Below are positions 16,273 through 24,068 of a DNA stretch of 34,627 nt, piece by piece. Below the pieces are notes generated by a model that saw only the letters and a list, made by a program, of their open reading frames with translations, had not been told where the DNA came from and made no database searches. A program made the position numbers and the translations under genes. The stretch's first letter is position 1. Each line of letters starts with the position of its first letter. Origin of the DNA: an uncultured bacterium (GTDB lineage: Bacteria > Bacillota_I > Bacilli_A > RFN20 > CAG-826); assembly GCA_949299395.1 (NCBI GenBank), contig CASGAB010000015.1, positions 1-34,627 of the forward strand. The letters are read 5' to 3'.

Positions 16273-17418
16273 TTATTTTGCAAATAAGATATTAGCTAAA
16301 TTAGGATAATCAACGAATGGGTTTCTATTTCCTTGAAGATGATGAACGATATTATTTCTAATCATTTCATTTTCAGAAACCGGATCAAGTTGATTCCATT
16401 CTAATAAAGTCGATAATACTCCAAATTCAGCTGGATTAACTTTAGTTTCTGATGGTTCAACAGTTGAAGGAATTCTAATAGCATCATCTGTTAATTTAAT
16501 AGCAGGACCTTCAGTTAAACCATTTTCACCCTCTTCATAATTATGATATTTAACAGCCATATAAAAAACTGCTCTAGCAATTTCGCCTTTATCTTCATCT
16601 TGAGGTTCGAAATAATTTTCATTAAATAATGAGTAAGATTTTTCATCAGGATCATATACTTTCTCAACTCCAGCAGTGCCTTCATCTAAATCATCATAAA
16701 GTCGATTGTTATGTCCAGTTCTATTACCCTCACCATCAGCACTTCTTAAATTGTGTAAATCACAACCGGCATCTAATTTTTGATAAGCTTCATCATCGTC
16801 AGAAAAATTAAATCCATATGATTTAGGTAAAATGTGCTCTCTATCTAAAAGCCCTTTGCTTCCTAATGATGATTCAAAAACTACATTTTCTGTTCTATAT
16901 AAAATATCTAAAGTAACATCTTTATCCCAACCACCTCTATCAACTTCTTCTTGTGTTAAAGGAGATGCACTAAAATCACGGTCAGCAATTACATAATTTG
17001 CCCAAGTGAAATTTGTTCCTGGATATTTGCTATTACTATTTTTACCGTTATAGTTTAGTTTTGTGAAATTTACTGATAATAAAACTTGTAAATCAGCAAA
17101 GAAATTTTCTTTTGTCTCTTCATTTGTTGCTTCTTTAAAATCAATAGTTGAATAGTAAGATAAAATATCATCTTTATCGCTTTGATAGAAAACACTATTT
17201 TCAGGAATATTCAATTCTGTGTTCCATGAAACTGCTTTAGCAACATTTGCTTCTCCTAAATCTGTAGGAAGCTCAATTGGTGGATCTTCTTGTGGTTTAT
17301 GAGGTGATTGAAGTACATATCTATAAAATAAGAAACCACCAACAATTGCAACAATCACAATTAAAGTTACTATTATTGATATAGTTTCTTTCTTTTTATT
17401 TCTTTTTCTTTTTGCCAT
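16273..17418 (-). CDS. Membrane-anchored or secreted endonuclease I family DNase
   Basis: A 381-residue protein. A lysine/arginine-rich N-terminus is followed by one hydrophobic helix (about residues 13-32) and a Pro-rich linker, so the body is outside the cell. The catalytic core fits endonuclease I (EndA/NucM): DREHILPKS (about 192-200), then DLHNLR, a downstream RTGHNNR, ARAVFYMAVKYHNY, LLEWNQLDPV, ERN-like MIRNN, and GNRNPFVDYP close to the C-terminus. These are the Mg-dependent beta-beta-alpha-metal nuclease residues. RBS AAGGAG is good. The likely role is degrading extracellular DNA for nucleotide supply, consistent with the salvage kinase elsewhere in the window; that link is inference. 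Confidence 0.93.
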   Translation of the reverse strand: MAKRKRNKKKETISIIVTLIVIVAIVGGFLFYRYVLQSPHKPQEDPPIELPTDLGEANVAKAVSWNTELNIPENSVFYQSDKDDILSYYSTIDFKEATNEETKENFFADLQVLLSVNFTKLNYNGKNSNSKYPGTNFTWANYVIADRDFSASPLTQEEVDRGGWDKDVTLDILYRTENVVFESSLGSKGLLDREHILPKSYGFNFSDDDEAYQKLDAGCDLHNLRSADGEGNRTGHNNRLYDDLDEGTAGVEKVYDPDEKSYSLFNENYFEPQDEDKGEIARAVFYMAVKYHNYEEGENGLTEGPAIKLTDDAIRIPSTVEPSETKVNPAEFGVLSTLLEWNQLDPVSENEMIRNNIVHHLQGNRNPFVDYPNLANILFAK

Positions 17419-17420
17419 TT

Positions 17421-18323
17421 TTATTCTCCTTTATTTTTAAAATATTTATCGTGAATTTCGTTAATATTTTTAAATGCTTTGTTGAATATTTTATAAAATC
17501 CTTTTTGATGGTATTTTAAATATTCGCCTTTTATTTCATTCGAATTAATAATTCGATTAAAATCATATTTTCCATTAACTCTCCAACCATTTAACATCCC
17601 GATATTTATCGCATCTTTTGGGCAATTAAAAGAACATCTCATACACATTATACATTTGTTTTTAAATTTATATTTATCGTTTTCTTTTATAATATTTTTG
17701 GTTGGGCAAGACGATAGACATAACCCGCAATTTATACATTTTGAATAATCAATTTTATAAAAATATGAATTAACCGGTCCGCCTAGTCTTTGAATTTTAA
17801 AAAATAATGAATCTAGATAAATAAATGGATTTGATTTTAACTTTCTATCGATATTATTTTTTAATTCATAAATAAAAATATCTAATAGTTTTTGATCATA
17901 ATTATAAATTTCTTTAACAAACTCATCTTCATAACGGAAATGGATGTTATAAGGAAGCAGAAAGTGATATTCACCGCTCAGCTTAACTTTAAATTTTCTT
18001 AGTTTTCTTTTTATATAGTAAGAGGATGAATTATTAAGTGATAAACTTTCTCCACTTTGTTTCAAGATGTAATATTTTTTATCACTTGGGAGTTTTAATT
18101 TTTTAAGATATTTATCGAATATAATTGGAGTATTAAAAGCATAAATTGGATAAGAAAAAATAATTAAATCATATGGATTTAAATCAACTACTTCAGTTTC
18201 ACTATCAATAGAAACTAAATCAGTTTCATATAAGATTTCTTTATTTAATCTATCTTTTATTAATGTAGCTAGGAAGTGAGTATTTCCAGTTCCACTAAAA
18301 TATATAATTACTGCTTTTAACAT
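17421..18323 (-). CDS. EFR1-type flavodoxin-ferredoxin fusion protein
   Basis: A 300-residue cytosolic redox protein. The N-terminal flavodoxin-like domain starts with YFSGTGNTHFL (residues 8-18), the FMN phosphate-binding loop. The C-terminal part has two [4Fe-4S] cluster motifs, CINCGLCLSSCP (about 195-206) and CIMCMRCSFNCP (about 224-235). This order is that of the EFR1 family ferredoxins of anaerobic Bacillota. It lies 12 bases after the SDR gene and 2 bases before the nuclease gene, so the three probably share a transcript. The electron partner is unknown; the SDR is a possible one. It implies a largely anaerobic lifestyle. Confidence 0.92.
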   Translation of the reverse strand: MLKAVIIYFSGTGNTHFLATLIKDRLNKEILYETDLVSIDSETEVVDLNPYDLIIFSYPIYAFNTPIIFDKYLKKLKLPSDKKYYILKQSGESLSLNNSSSYYIKRKLRKFKVKLSGEYHFLLPYNIHFRYEDEFVKEIYNYDQKLLDIFIYELKNNIDRKLKSNPFIYLDSLFFKIQRLGGPVNSYFYKIDYSKCINCGLCLSSCPTKNIIKENDKYKFKNKCIMCMRCSFNCPKDAINIGMLNGWRVNGKYDFNRIINSNEIKGEYLKYHQKGFYKIFNKAFKNINEIHDKYFKNKGE

Positions 18324-18335
18324 AATTTCTTTTTC

Positions 18336-19265
18336 TTATAATCTTTCATTAATTTCTTTAGTTAATTCATAAACTCTTTTATTTAATTTTTTATTAAATA
18401 AATCTTTTTTAAGTTTATAAATACTAGGATAGCCATAACTACTAGCAAATCCTTTTGGGCCAACCCAATAGCCTTCTTTAATTTTATCTATTTCTAAAGC
18501 TAGAATCATTGGTAAACTTGCTTTTTTAGGAGACATAAAGACTAACTCCATAAGTTTAGGGACAAATAGATAAAACCAAGAAGGATAAGCGTTATTCTTT
18601 TTAGAGAATAGATTAGTTTTACTAATACCTGGATGAGTAAAAATAAGGTTTATATTATGAATGTCTTTTATAAATAAAAGACATTCCATTTTTAATCTTT
18701 TAGATAAAGCATATCTAGAAGTTTTATTTTTATATGAATTAAGATAGTTGATATAAGCATCAGGATTAGATAAAGAACTTAAATCTTTCTTTTTAATCTT
18801 TTTAGAGGAATAAGTAATGCTACTAACATCAACTATTTTTGAAGAAGGGAAATAAGCGATATATTTTTCAATAAAATAGACGGAATTAAAATAATTAACG
18901 ATATATGTTTTTTCAATATTAGAAATATACTCTTCTTTTTGATGATAGATTCCACCTATATTAATAAAAGCATAAATATCGTTATATTTACTTAGCTTGT
19001 TAAGTGAGTTATCTAAAGAACATTTATCCAAAAAATCAAAATAAATAACTTCGATATGATTAGAGAATTTAGTTTCAAATTCTTCCTTTAGTTTTTCTCC
19101 TTCGTTTATGTTTCTAACTAAAAAGATTAAGTTATTTTTTAAATATGAAAGATAAAAAGCAACTTCTTTTCCAATTCCGCCAGTTGCTCCATTTAAAACT
19201 ATTCTTTTTTCTTTTAAGTTTTTAATATTTTTATCAATCCATTTAAGATATTTATTTTCTTTCAT
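18336..19265 (-). CDS. Short-chain dehydrogenase/reductase
   Basis: A 309-residue SDR oxidoreductase. The dinucleotide-binding motif GATGGIG is at residues 26-32, NIGG stands for the structural NAG motif, VSSIT carries the catalytic serine, and YALSK (about 184) the catalytic Tyr and Lys. The extension before and after the core, and the segment WVGPKG, resemble retinol-dehydrogenase/WW-oxidoreductase-like SDRs. Lysine- and asparagine-rich, as are its neighbours. There is no Shine-Dalgarno; TAAAAT (19277-19282, minus) lies 11 nt before the ATG. It leads a minus-strand group with the EFR1 and nuclease genes. Substrate unknown. Confidence 0.9.
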   Translation of the reverse strand: MKENKYLKWIDKNIKNLKEKRIVLNGATGGIGKEVAFYLSYLKNNLIFLVRNINEGEKLKEEFETKFSNHIEVIYFDFLDKCSLDNSLNKLSKYNDIYAFINIGGIYHQKEEYISNIEKTYIVNYFNSVYFIEKYIAYFPSSKIVDVSSITYSSKKIKKKDLSSLSNPDAYINYLNSYKNKTSRYALSKRLKMECLLFIKDIHNINLIFTHPGISKTNLFSKKNNAYPSWFYLFVPKLMELVFMSPKKASLPMILALEIDKIKEGYWVGPKGFASSYGYPSIYKLKKDLFNKKLNKRVYELTKEINERL

Positions 19266-19322
19266 AAACCATTTAAATTTTATCTAAATCGAGTAATTTT
19301 AACACTAATTAATTAAGTTTTT

Positions 19323-19346
19323 TTATTTATTTGATAAAATAAATAA
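19323..19346. promoter_or_regulatory. Perfect 10-bp inverted repeat upstream of the glycosyltransferase
   Basis: TTATTTATTT-GATA-AAATAAATAA lies in the divergent gap between the SDR and glycosyltransferase genes, about 30 bp before the latter's ATG. It is not followed by a T run on the plus strand, so an operator or mRNA hairpin is likelier than a terminator. Low complexity weakens the case. Confidence 0.35.
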
Positions 19347-19375
19347 TAGTTTAAAAGGAGAATATAAATTCTTTT

Positions 19376-20413
19376 ATGAAAAAATTAAAAATTAATATGC
19401 ACGCAGGCGGATTAAAAATCGAAGGCCAAGGTGTTGGTGCTAACTTTTTTGAACAAGTAGATTTAGTCAAAAAAATTGATAGTTTAGATATAGATATTAA
19501 TAATCATCACGTTAAAAGATTTGATATTAATCATTTTCATACAGTTAATCCAACCTTCTTTTTAAGAATGAAAAAGAAAAAGATTAATATTTGTTATGTC
19601 CATTTTATTCCAGATCCAAATGATGGAAGTTTAAAAATGCCTAAATGGATGTTTAAGATTTATAGACGGTATGTTTTTAAATTTTATAAAAAAACTGATG
19701 AAGCAATTGTTGTTAATCCTTATTACATCAATGATTTAGTAACAAAAGTAGGAATTGAAAAAGAAAAAGTAACTTATATTCCTAATTTTGTTAGTAATGA
19801 AAAGTTCCATTCTTTAGATAAAGAAACAATTGAAAAAGTAAAAGAAGAATTTAATATTCCTAAAGATAAATTTATTGTTTTAGGGGTTGGTCAAACTCAA
19901 ACTCGTAAAGGGATTTTAGATTTTGCTAAAGTAGCTGAATCTAATCCTACTATTCAATTTATTTGGGCTGGTGGTTTTTCTTTTGGAAAATTGACTGATG
20001 GCTATGAAGAAATTAAAAAATTAATGGATAATCCTCCAGCTAATTTAAAATTCTTAGGTATTATTCCTAGAAATAGAATGAATGAAATATTTAATGTTTC
20101 AGATATGTTATTTTTACCATCTTATCAAGAACTTTTCCCAATGACTTTACTTGAATGTTTAAATGTAGAAAAACCATTTTTAGTTAGAGATTTAGATCTA
20201 TATAAAGATATATTCCTTTCTAAATATTTAGTTGGTAATAATAATGAAGAATTTAGTGAATTAATTAATAAAATTAAAAATGACGATAACTTCAAAAATG
20301 AAGTTATCGGATATAGTAAAGAAATTAAAGATTTCTATAGTGAAGAACATGTTAAAAAGTTATGGGATGAATATTATCATCGAATTTATGATAAATATCC
20401 TGAAAAACATTAG
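19376..20413 (+). CDS. Glycosyltransferase family 4 (GT-B fold)
   Basis: A 345-residue glycosyltransferase. The N-terminal domain has a short acceptor loop (GQGVGANFFEQV, about residues 17-28); the C-terminal domain shows the donor-binding pattern of GT4: VGVGQTQTRKGILDF, the segment FIWAGG, KFLGII-RNRMNEIF, and the EX7E motif in YQELFPMTLLEC. Basic and aromatic patches (KMPKWMFKIYRRYVFKFYKK) could mediate membrane association, as in diacylglycerol glucosyltransferases. AAGGAG lies about 15 nt before the ATG, rather far. A membrane protein follows after 28 bases. A glycolipid product is plausible but unproven. Confidence 0.9.
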   Translation: MKKLKINMHAGGLKIEGQGVGANFFEQVDLVKKIDSLDIDINNHHVKRFDINHFHTVNPTFFLRMKKKKINICYVHFIPDPNDGSLKMPKWMFKIYRRYVFKFYKKTDEAIVVNPYYINDLVTKVGIEKEKVTYIPNFVSNEKFHSLDKETIEKVKEEFNIPKDKFIVLGVGQTQTRKGILDFAKVAESNPTIQFIWAGGFSFGKLTDGYEEIKKLMDNPPANLKFLGIIPRNRMNEIFNVSDMLFLPSYQELFPMTLLECLNVEKPFLVRDLDLYKDIFLSKYLVGNNNEEFSELINKIKNDDNFKNEVIGYSKEIKDFYSEEHVKKLWDEYYHRIYDKYPEKH

Positions 20414-20441
20414 TTAATAATATTAAAAAGGTATAGATATT

Positions 20442-21245
20442 ATGATTTTTACGGATTTATTAGAAGATATTACTCAAATTACTCCATCTAGGAGTTTAAA
20501 TTTATTTTATATTATCATCGATATTATCTTTTTATGTATTTTTACGATTCTTCTTTTATATAAAAAAAGATATGAAACATGTTTATTTGGACTATTTGGG
20601 GGAATCATTTATACAATTGTTGATTATGGTGGATTTTATCTTTTAGCTCATTCTAGAAGTATTTATATTGATGGAGTTTTAGCATCTAATTTCCAAACAT
20701 TTTTAGTCCTTTTATGGATGAGTATGTCATATGGCTTTACTAATTTTGTATTTATTTGGCTTTGTATAGCTAAAGATAAATATTTAAAAGTTTGGCTTTC
20801 AATGATTGTTGGATGGTGGCTAATTGCTCCTTCAATTGCTAAACTTGGCGGAGAAGCAACTATTTTTACAACTAGAACCACTAATGAATACCATCATTAT
20901 ATGGGTATAGCGCTTGTTGTAAGTTATCTAATTTTAATAATTGTAATGTTTATTAAGAAAAAACAATTTGTTAATATCTTAACTTTAAATCTAATTGGAA
21001 TTAGCGTCCAATTTGGATGGGAATTTGCTCTTTTAATTAACGGCATTAGACCATTAAATGAAATGTCTGTTCAAACAATTATTGTTAATTCAATTATGGA
21101 AACAAATTTAGGAATGCCACTTATTCTTCTTATCTTCTATAGTGTTAGAAAATACTTTAACGAAGATTTAAGTAAAACTGAAAATAACTCTTTAGATTTA
21201 GGTATTATTAAAAAAGAATTACAAGCAGAAGGTAATAATATATAA
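20442..21245 (+). CDS. Polytopic membrane protein of unknown function
   Basis: A 267-residue protein with about seven hydrophobic segments: LNLFYIIIDIIFLCIFTILLL, LFGGIIYTIVDYGGFYLL, TFLVLLWMSMSYGFTNFVFIWL, LSMIVGWWLIAPSI, YMGIALVVSYLILIIVMFI, ILTLNLIGISVQFGWEFALLI and a last helix near IMETNLGMPLILLIFYSV, then a charged tail. I do not recognise a family. Conserved-looking polar residues inside membranes (the Asp-Tyr of VDYGG, Glu in GWEFALLI, Glu-Thr-Asn near the end) suggest transport or catalysis. It is transcribed with the glycosyltransferase (28-bp gap; weak AAAGG RBS) and ends at a shared terminator. Confidence 0.85.
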   Translation: MIFTDLLEDITQITPSRSLNLFYIIIDIIFLCIFTILLLYKKRYETCLFGLFGGIIYTIVDYGGFYLLAHSRSIYIDGVLASNFQTFLVLLWMSMSYGFTNFVFIWLCIAKDKYLKVWLSMIVGWWLIAPSIAKLGGEATIFTTRTTNEYHHYMGIALVVSYLILIIVMFIKKKQFVNILTLNLIGISVQFGWEFALLINGIRPLNEMSVQTIIVNSIMETNLGMPLILLIFYSVRKYFNEDLSKTENNSLDLGIIKKELQAEGNNI

Positions 21246-21255
21246 TAAATAATAA

Positions 21256-21281
21256 AAAAATGCGATAAATATCGCATTTTT
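21256..21281. terminator. Bidirectional terminator between the membrane protein and tRNA-Ser
   Basis: AAAAATGCGAT-AAAT-ATCGCATTTTT is a perfect 11-bp stem with T or A runs on both sides. It ends the plus-strand glycosyltransferase operon and the minus-strand tRNA transcript. Confidence 0.9.
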
Positions 21282-21297
21282 ATTACTTATAATTTAA

Positions 21298-21387
21298 TGG
21301 CGGAGTAAGAGAGGATCGAACTCTCGCCCCGGTTGCCCGAGCTACTTCCTTAGCAGGGAAGCCCCTTCACCACTTGGGTATTACTCC
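21298..21387 (-). tRNA. tRNA-Ser (anticodon GCU)
   Basis: The minus strand gives GGAGTAA acceptor pairing with TTACTCC, discriminator G and an encoded CCA (21298-21300). The anticodon loop CTGCTAA gives GCU, which reads AGU/AGC serine codons. A long variable arm (TAGCTCGGGCAACCGGGGC region) and a T-loop GTTCGATC fit a class II tRNA-Ser. Confidence 0.95.
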
Positions 21388-21461
21388 ATCTATATTTAAT
21401 ATATTTTACCTTAAAGGCTTAATAATTATACTATAAGAATATTTAAATTACTATATAAATA

Positions 21462-21486
21462 AATTCCTACCCCGAGGGTAGGAATT
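21462..21486 (-). terminator. Terminator after guaA
   Basis: AATTCCTACCC and GGGTAGGAATT (21462-21472 and 21476-21486) form a perfect 11-bp stem with a 3-nt loop immediately after the guaA stop, followed on the minus strand by TATTTATA. GC-rich core; convincing, although the T run is interrupted. Confidence 0.8.
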
Positions 21487-23022
21487 TTATTCATATTCAA
21501 TAGTAGAAGGTGGTTTAGATGTTACATCATATAGTATTCTATTAATTCCTTTAACTTCATTAACTATCCTAGAAGATATTTTAGCGATTATTTCATAATT
21601 CATCCTATAAAAGTCTGCAGTCATACCATCAATAGAAGTAACACATCTAATTGCTAAAGCATAAGAATAAGTTCTATTATCTCCCATAACTCCAACACTT
21701 TTAATATTAGTTAAAACTGTAAAATATTGCCAAATATCGTTAGTTAAATTATTCTTTTTAACTTCTTCTCTTAAAATATAATCCGCATCTTTAAGAATAT
21801 CTAATTTTTCTTTAGTGATTTCTCCGATAACTCTAATTCCTAAGCCAGGTCCTGGGAAAGGTTGACGATATAAAAATTCTTTGTCTAAACCTAAAATAGT
21901 TCCCACTTCTCTTACTTGGTCTTTATATAAAGTTTTTAAAGGTTCAATTAAAGAAAATTTTAAATCTTTTGGTAAGCCTCCAACATTATGGTGAGATTTA
22001 ATAACTTTTGAGATTCCACCTTTTCCTGATTCAACAATATCAGTATAAAGAGTGCCTTGAGCTAAAAATTCAACACCTTCCAAAGAGTTAGCAACTTCAC
22101 TGAAACAATCAATAAATGTTTTACCAATGATTTTTCTTTTTGTTTCAGGATCTGTTACACCTTTTAATCTACTTAAAAATAATTCTGAATAATCTTTAAT
22201 TAAAACATTTAAATGTAAATTATTAATAAATCTTTCTTCTAATTCTTCTTTTTCAAATTTTCTATTTAAACCATGATCTATAAAAACTGGAATAAGTTGA
22301 TTGCCAATTGCTTTATGAAGTAAAAGGGCACAAACCGCACTATCTACTCCGCCTGAAAGTCCTAATATAACTTTTTTATTTCCAACTTTTTCTTTAATTT
22401 CTTTAATTTGGTCTTCAATAAATGTGTCCATTTTATATTCTCTTTTTGCTCCACAAATATCGATGAAATTAAGGAAAATTTCTTTAGAAAATTCAGTGTT
22501 ATTAACTTCAGGATGGAATAATAACCCAAACATATTTTCTTTATAAGAAAAACCAACTACTTCTTCATTTATATTTTTTGCAATTATTTTTAAGTCATCT
22601 TTAAGTTGGTCATCATTAAAAGAAACACTATCAGAATGAGACATCCAAACATTAAAGTTTTCTGGTAAATCTTTAAAAATCTTTGAAGTATTATCAACAT
22701 TAATTAAACTTCTTCCATATTCACTATTTTTTGCTTTATTAATATTTCCTTTTAAAAAGAATGATAAAAGTTCCATCCCATAACAAATTCCTAAAATTGG
22801 AACATTAAGTTTTAATAATTCTTCATTAAAGGTAAGTGATTCATTAGAAACACTATCAAAACCACCACTTAAAATAATTCCTTTTAAATCTTCTATTTTT
22901 AAAGCTTCTTCATAAGAAAAGGTTGAAGGATATAAATAAGATTCAACATTTAAATCTCTTAATCTTCTAACAATTAACTCGTTATATTGGCTACCATAAT
23001 CAATAACAATGATTTTATCCAT
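21487..23022 (-). CDS. guaA: GMP synthase (glutamine-hydrolysing)
   Basis: A 511-residue enzyme converting XMP to GMP with glutamine and ATP. The class I glutamine amidotransferase domain has the nucleophile in GICYGMELL (Cys80) and the His-Glu pair in LLFHPEVNNTEF (about 169-171). The ATP-pyrophosphatase domain begins with LGLSGGVDSAV (about 220). The dimerisation domain ends with the diagnostic SKPPSTIEYE, and QPFPGPGLGIRV is intact. Normal length. RBS AAAGGAGA precedes the ATG. The PfkB kinase gene ends 31 bases upstream on the same strand. I saw no guanine riboswitch before it. Confidence 0.98.
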   Translation of the reverse strand: MDKIIVIDYGSQYNELIVRRLRDLNVESYLYPSTFSYEEALKIEDLKGIILSGGFDSVSNESLTFNEELLKLNVPILGICYGMELLSFFLKGNINKAKNSEYGRSLINVDNTSKIFKDLPENFNVWMSHSDSVSFNDDQLKDDLKIIAKNINEEVVGFSYKENMFGLLFHPEVNNTEFSKEIFLNFIDICGAKREYKMDTFIEDQIKEIKEKVGNKKVILGLSGGVDSAVCALLLHKAIGNQLIPVFIDHGLNRKFEKEELEERFINNLHLNVLIKDYSELFLSRLKGVTDPETKRKIIGKTFIDCFSEVANSLEGVEFLAQGTLYTDIVESGKGGISKVIKSHHNVGGLPKDLKFSLIEPLKTLYKDQVREVGTILGLDKEFLYRQPFPGPGLGIRVIGEITKEKLDILKDADYILREEVKKNNLTNDIWQYFTVLTNIKSVGVMGDNRTYSYALAIRCVTSIDGMTADFYRMNYEIIAKISSRIVNEVKGINRILYDVTSKPPSTIEYE

Positions 23023-23053
23023 ATATTTTTTATTTCTCCTTTTTCTTATTTTT

Positions 23054-23944
23054 TTATAAAAGATCTTTTAAATTAGCAATTTCTTTAGAAACAGCACTTT
23101 CACTATATAAAGTTAAATTTGCAAGTTTTATTCCTGTTTTTATACCTTCATCTAAAGATTTTTCATTAATTAAAGAATGGAGTAATCCGGCAAAAAGAGC
23201 ATCTCCACAGCCAGTGGTATTAACAATATTTTTTTGTTTTTCAATCTCTTTTCTTTTATTTATCCCATTATCTAAATATAAAATATCATCACTTCCTTGA
23301 GTAACAACAACATTTTTAATTCCTCTTTTATTAAATTCATCTAATATTTCAAAATCTTTTAATGAATCATTATTTAAAATAGCTTTTGCTTCATAAGCAT
23401 TACATTTTAATAAATATATCTTAGATAAATAATTAATAAATTTAATTACTTTTGTTGAAGACACGGCTTCAACAATTATTTTTTTATTATTGAAGATATT
23501 AAATATATTTTTAATTATTGATTCATCTAAATTACCGTCAATTACTAAATAATCACAATTATCAATATAATTTCTATTAGTTAATATAAAATCTAATGTT
23601 AAATCAGAAAATATCGAGTTATCGGTTAACCCACAAATCATATCGTTATCATTATCATTTAAACATAGGTAGATTGCACTATTTTTATTAGTAGAAGGAA
23701 AGATAACACTTACATTATTATTTTCTAATTCTTCTTTATTATTAATCCCATATAAATCATTACCTAAAGTCGTAAAAAAAGTAATTTTATTTTTTAATAA
23801 TCCTAAAGAATAAGAAACATTTCTCATTACTCCTCCAAAAGATATTTTTATTTCTCCAGGATTTTTATTTTTTAAAATAAACCTATCTTTACTTTTAGCA
23901 ATAAAATCTATGGTGCTTGCTCCAATTAATACTACTTGTTTCAT
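23054..23944 (-). CDS. PfkB-family carbohydrate/nucleoside kinase
   Basis: A 296-residue ribokinase-fold kinase. The N-terminal GASTIDFIAKS and SFGGVMRNVSYSLGLL (about residues 35-50) are the first PfkB region; the G-x-x-RN pattern recalls pseudouridine and ribonucleoside kinases. The second signature is NTTGCGDALFAG (about 243-254) with catalytic Asp and anion-hole GCGD, where Cys replaces the usual Ala. A pseudouridine kinase (PsuK-like) role is the best guess given the next gene, guaA, but no psuG is in the window. No RBS is visible; the upstream 60 bases are alternating AT. Confidence 0.85.
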   Translation of the reverse strand: MKQVVLIGASTIDFIAKSKDRFILKNKNPGEIKISFGGVMRNVSYSLGLLKNKITFFTTLGNDLYGINNKEELENNNVSVIFPSTNKNSAIYLCLNDNDNDMICGLTDNSIFSDLTLDFILTNRNYIDNCDYLVIDGNLDESIIKNIFNIFNNKKIIVEAVSSTKVIKFINYLSKIYLLKCNAYEAKAILNNDSLKDFEILDEFNKRGIKNVVVTQGSDDILYLDNGINKRKEIEKQKNIVNTTGCGDALFAGLLHSLINEKSLDEGIKTGIKLANLTLYSESAVSKEIANLKDLL

Positions 23945-24008
23945 ACTTATATATTTATATATATCAAATATATATACTCGTTGATTATAAATAAAATCTT
24001 ATATAAAA

Positions 24009-24038
24009 ATAAAGAGGGAAGACCAAGTTGGTCTTCCC
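24009..24038 (-). terminator. Terminator after the pilin-like gene
   Basis: GGGAAGAC-CAAGTTG-GTCTTCCC (24016-24038) is a strong 8-11 bp stem; on the minus strand it is followed by TCTTTATTTTT. Separates the pilin-like gene from the PfkB gene. Confidence 0.9.
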
Positions 24039-24068
24039 TTTAGGGGTTTTTATCTACATAACTTAGAC

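Noticed and set aside
23023-23053. Guanine riboswitch before guaA
   Set aside because: Only 31 bases separate it from the upstream gene and none of the conserved purine-riboswitch core is visible.
23945-24000. AT-alternating palindromes upstream of the PfkB gene
   Set aside because: Low-complexity TATATA runs form inverted repeats by chance, so they were not listed as an operator.
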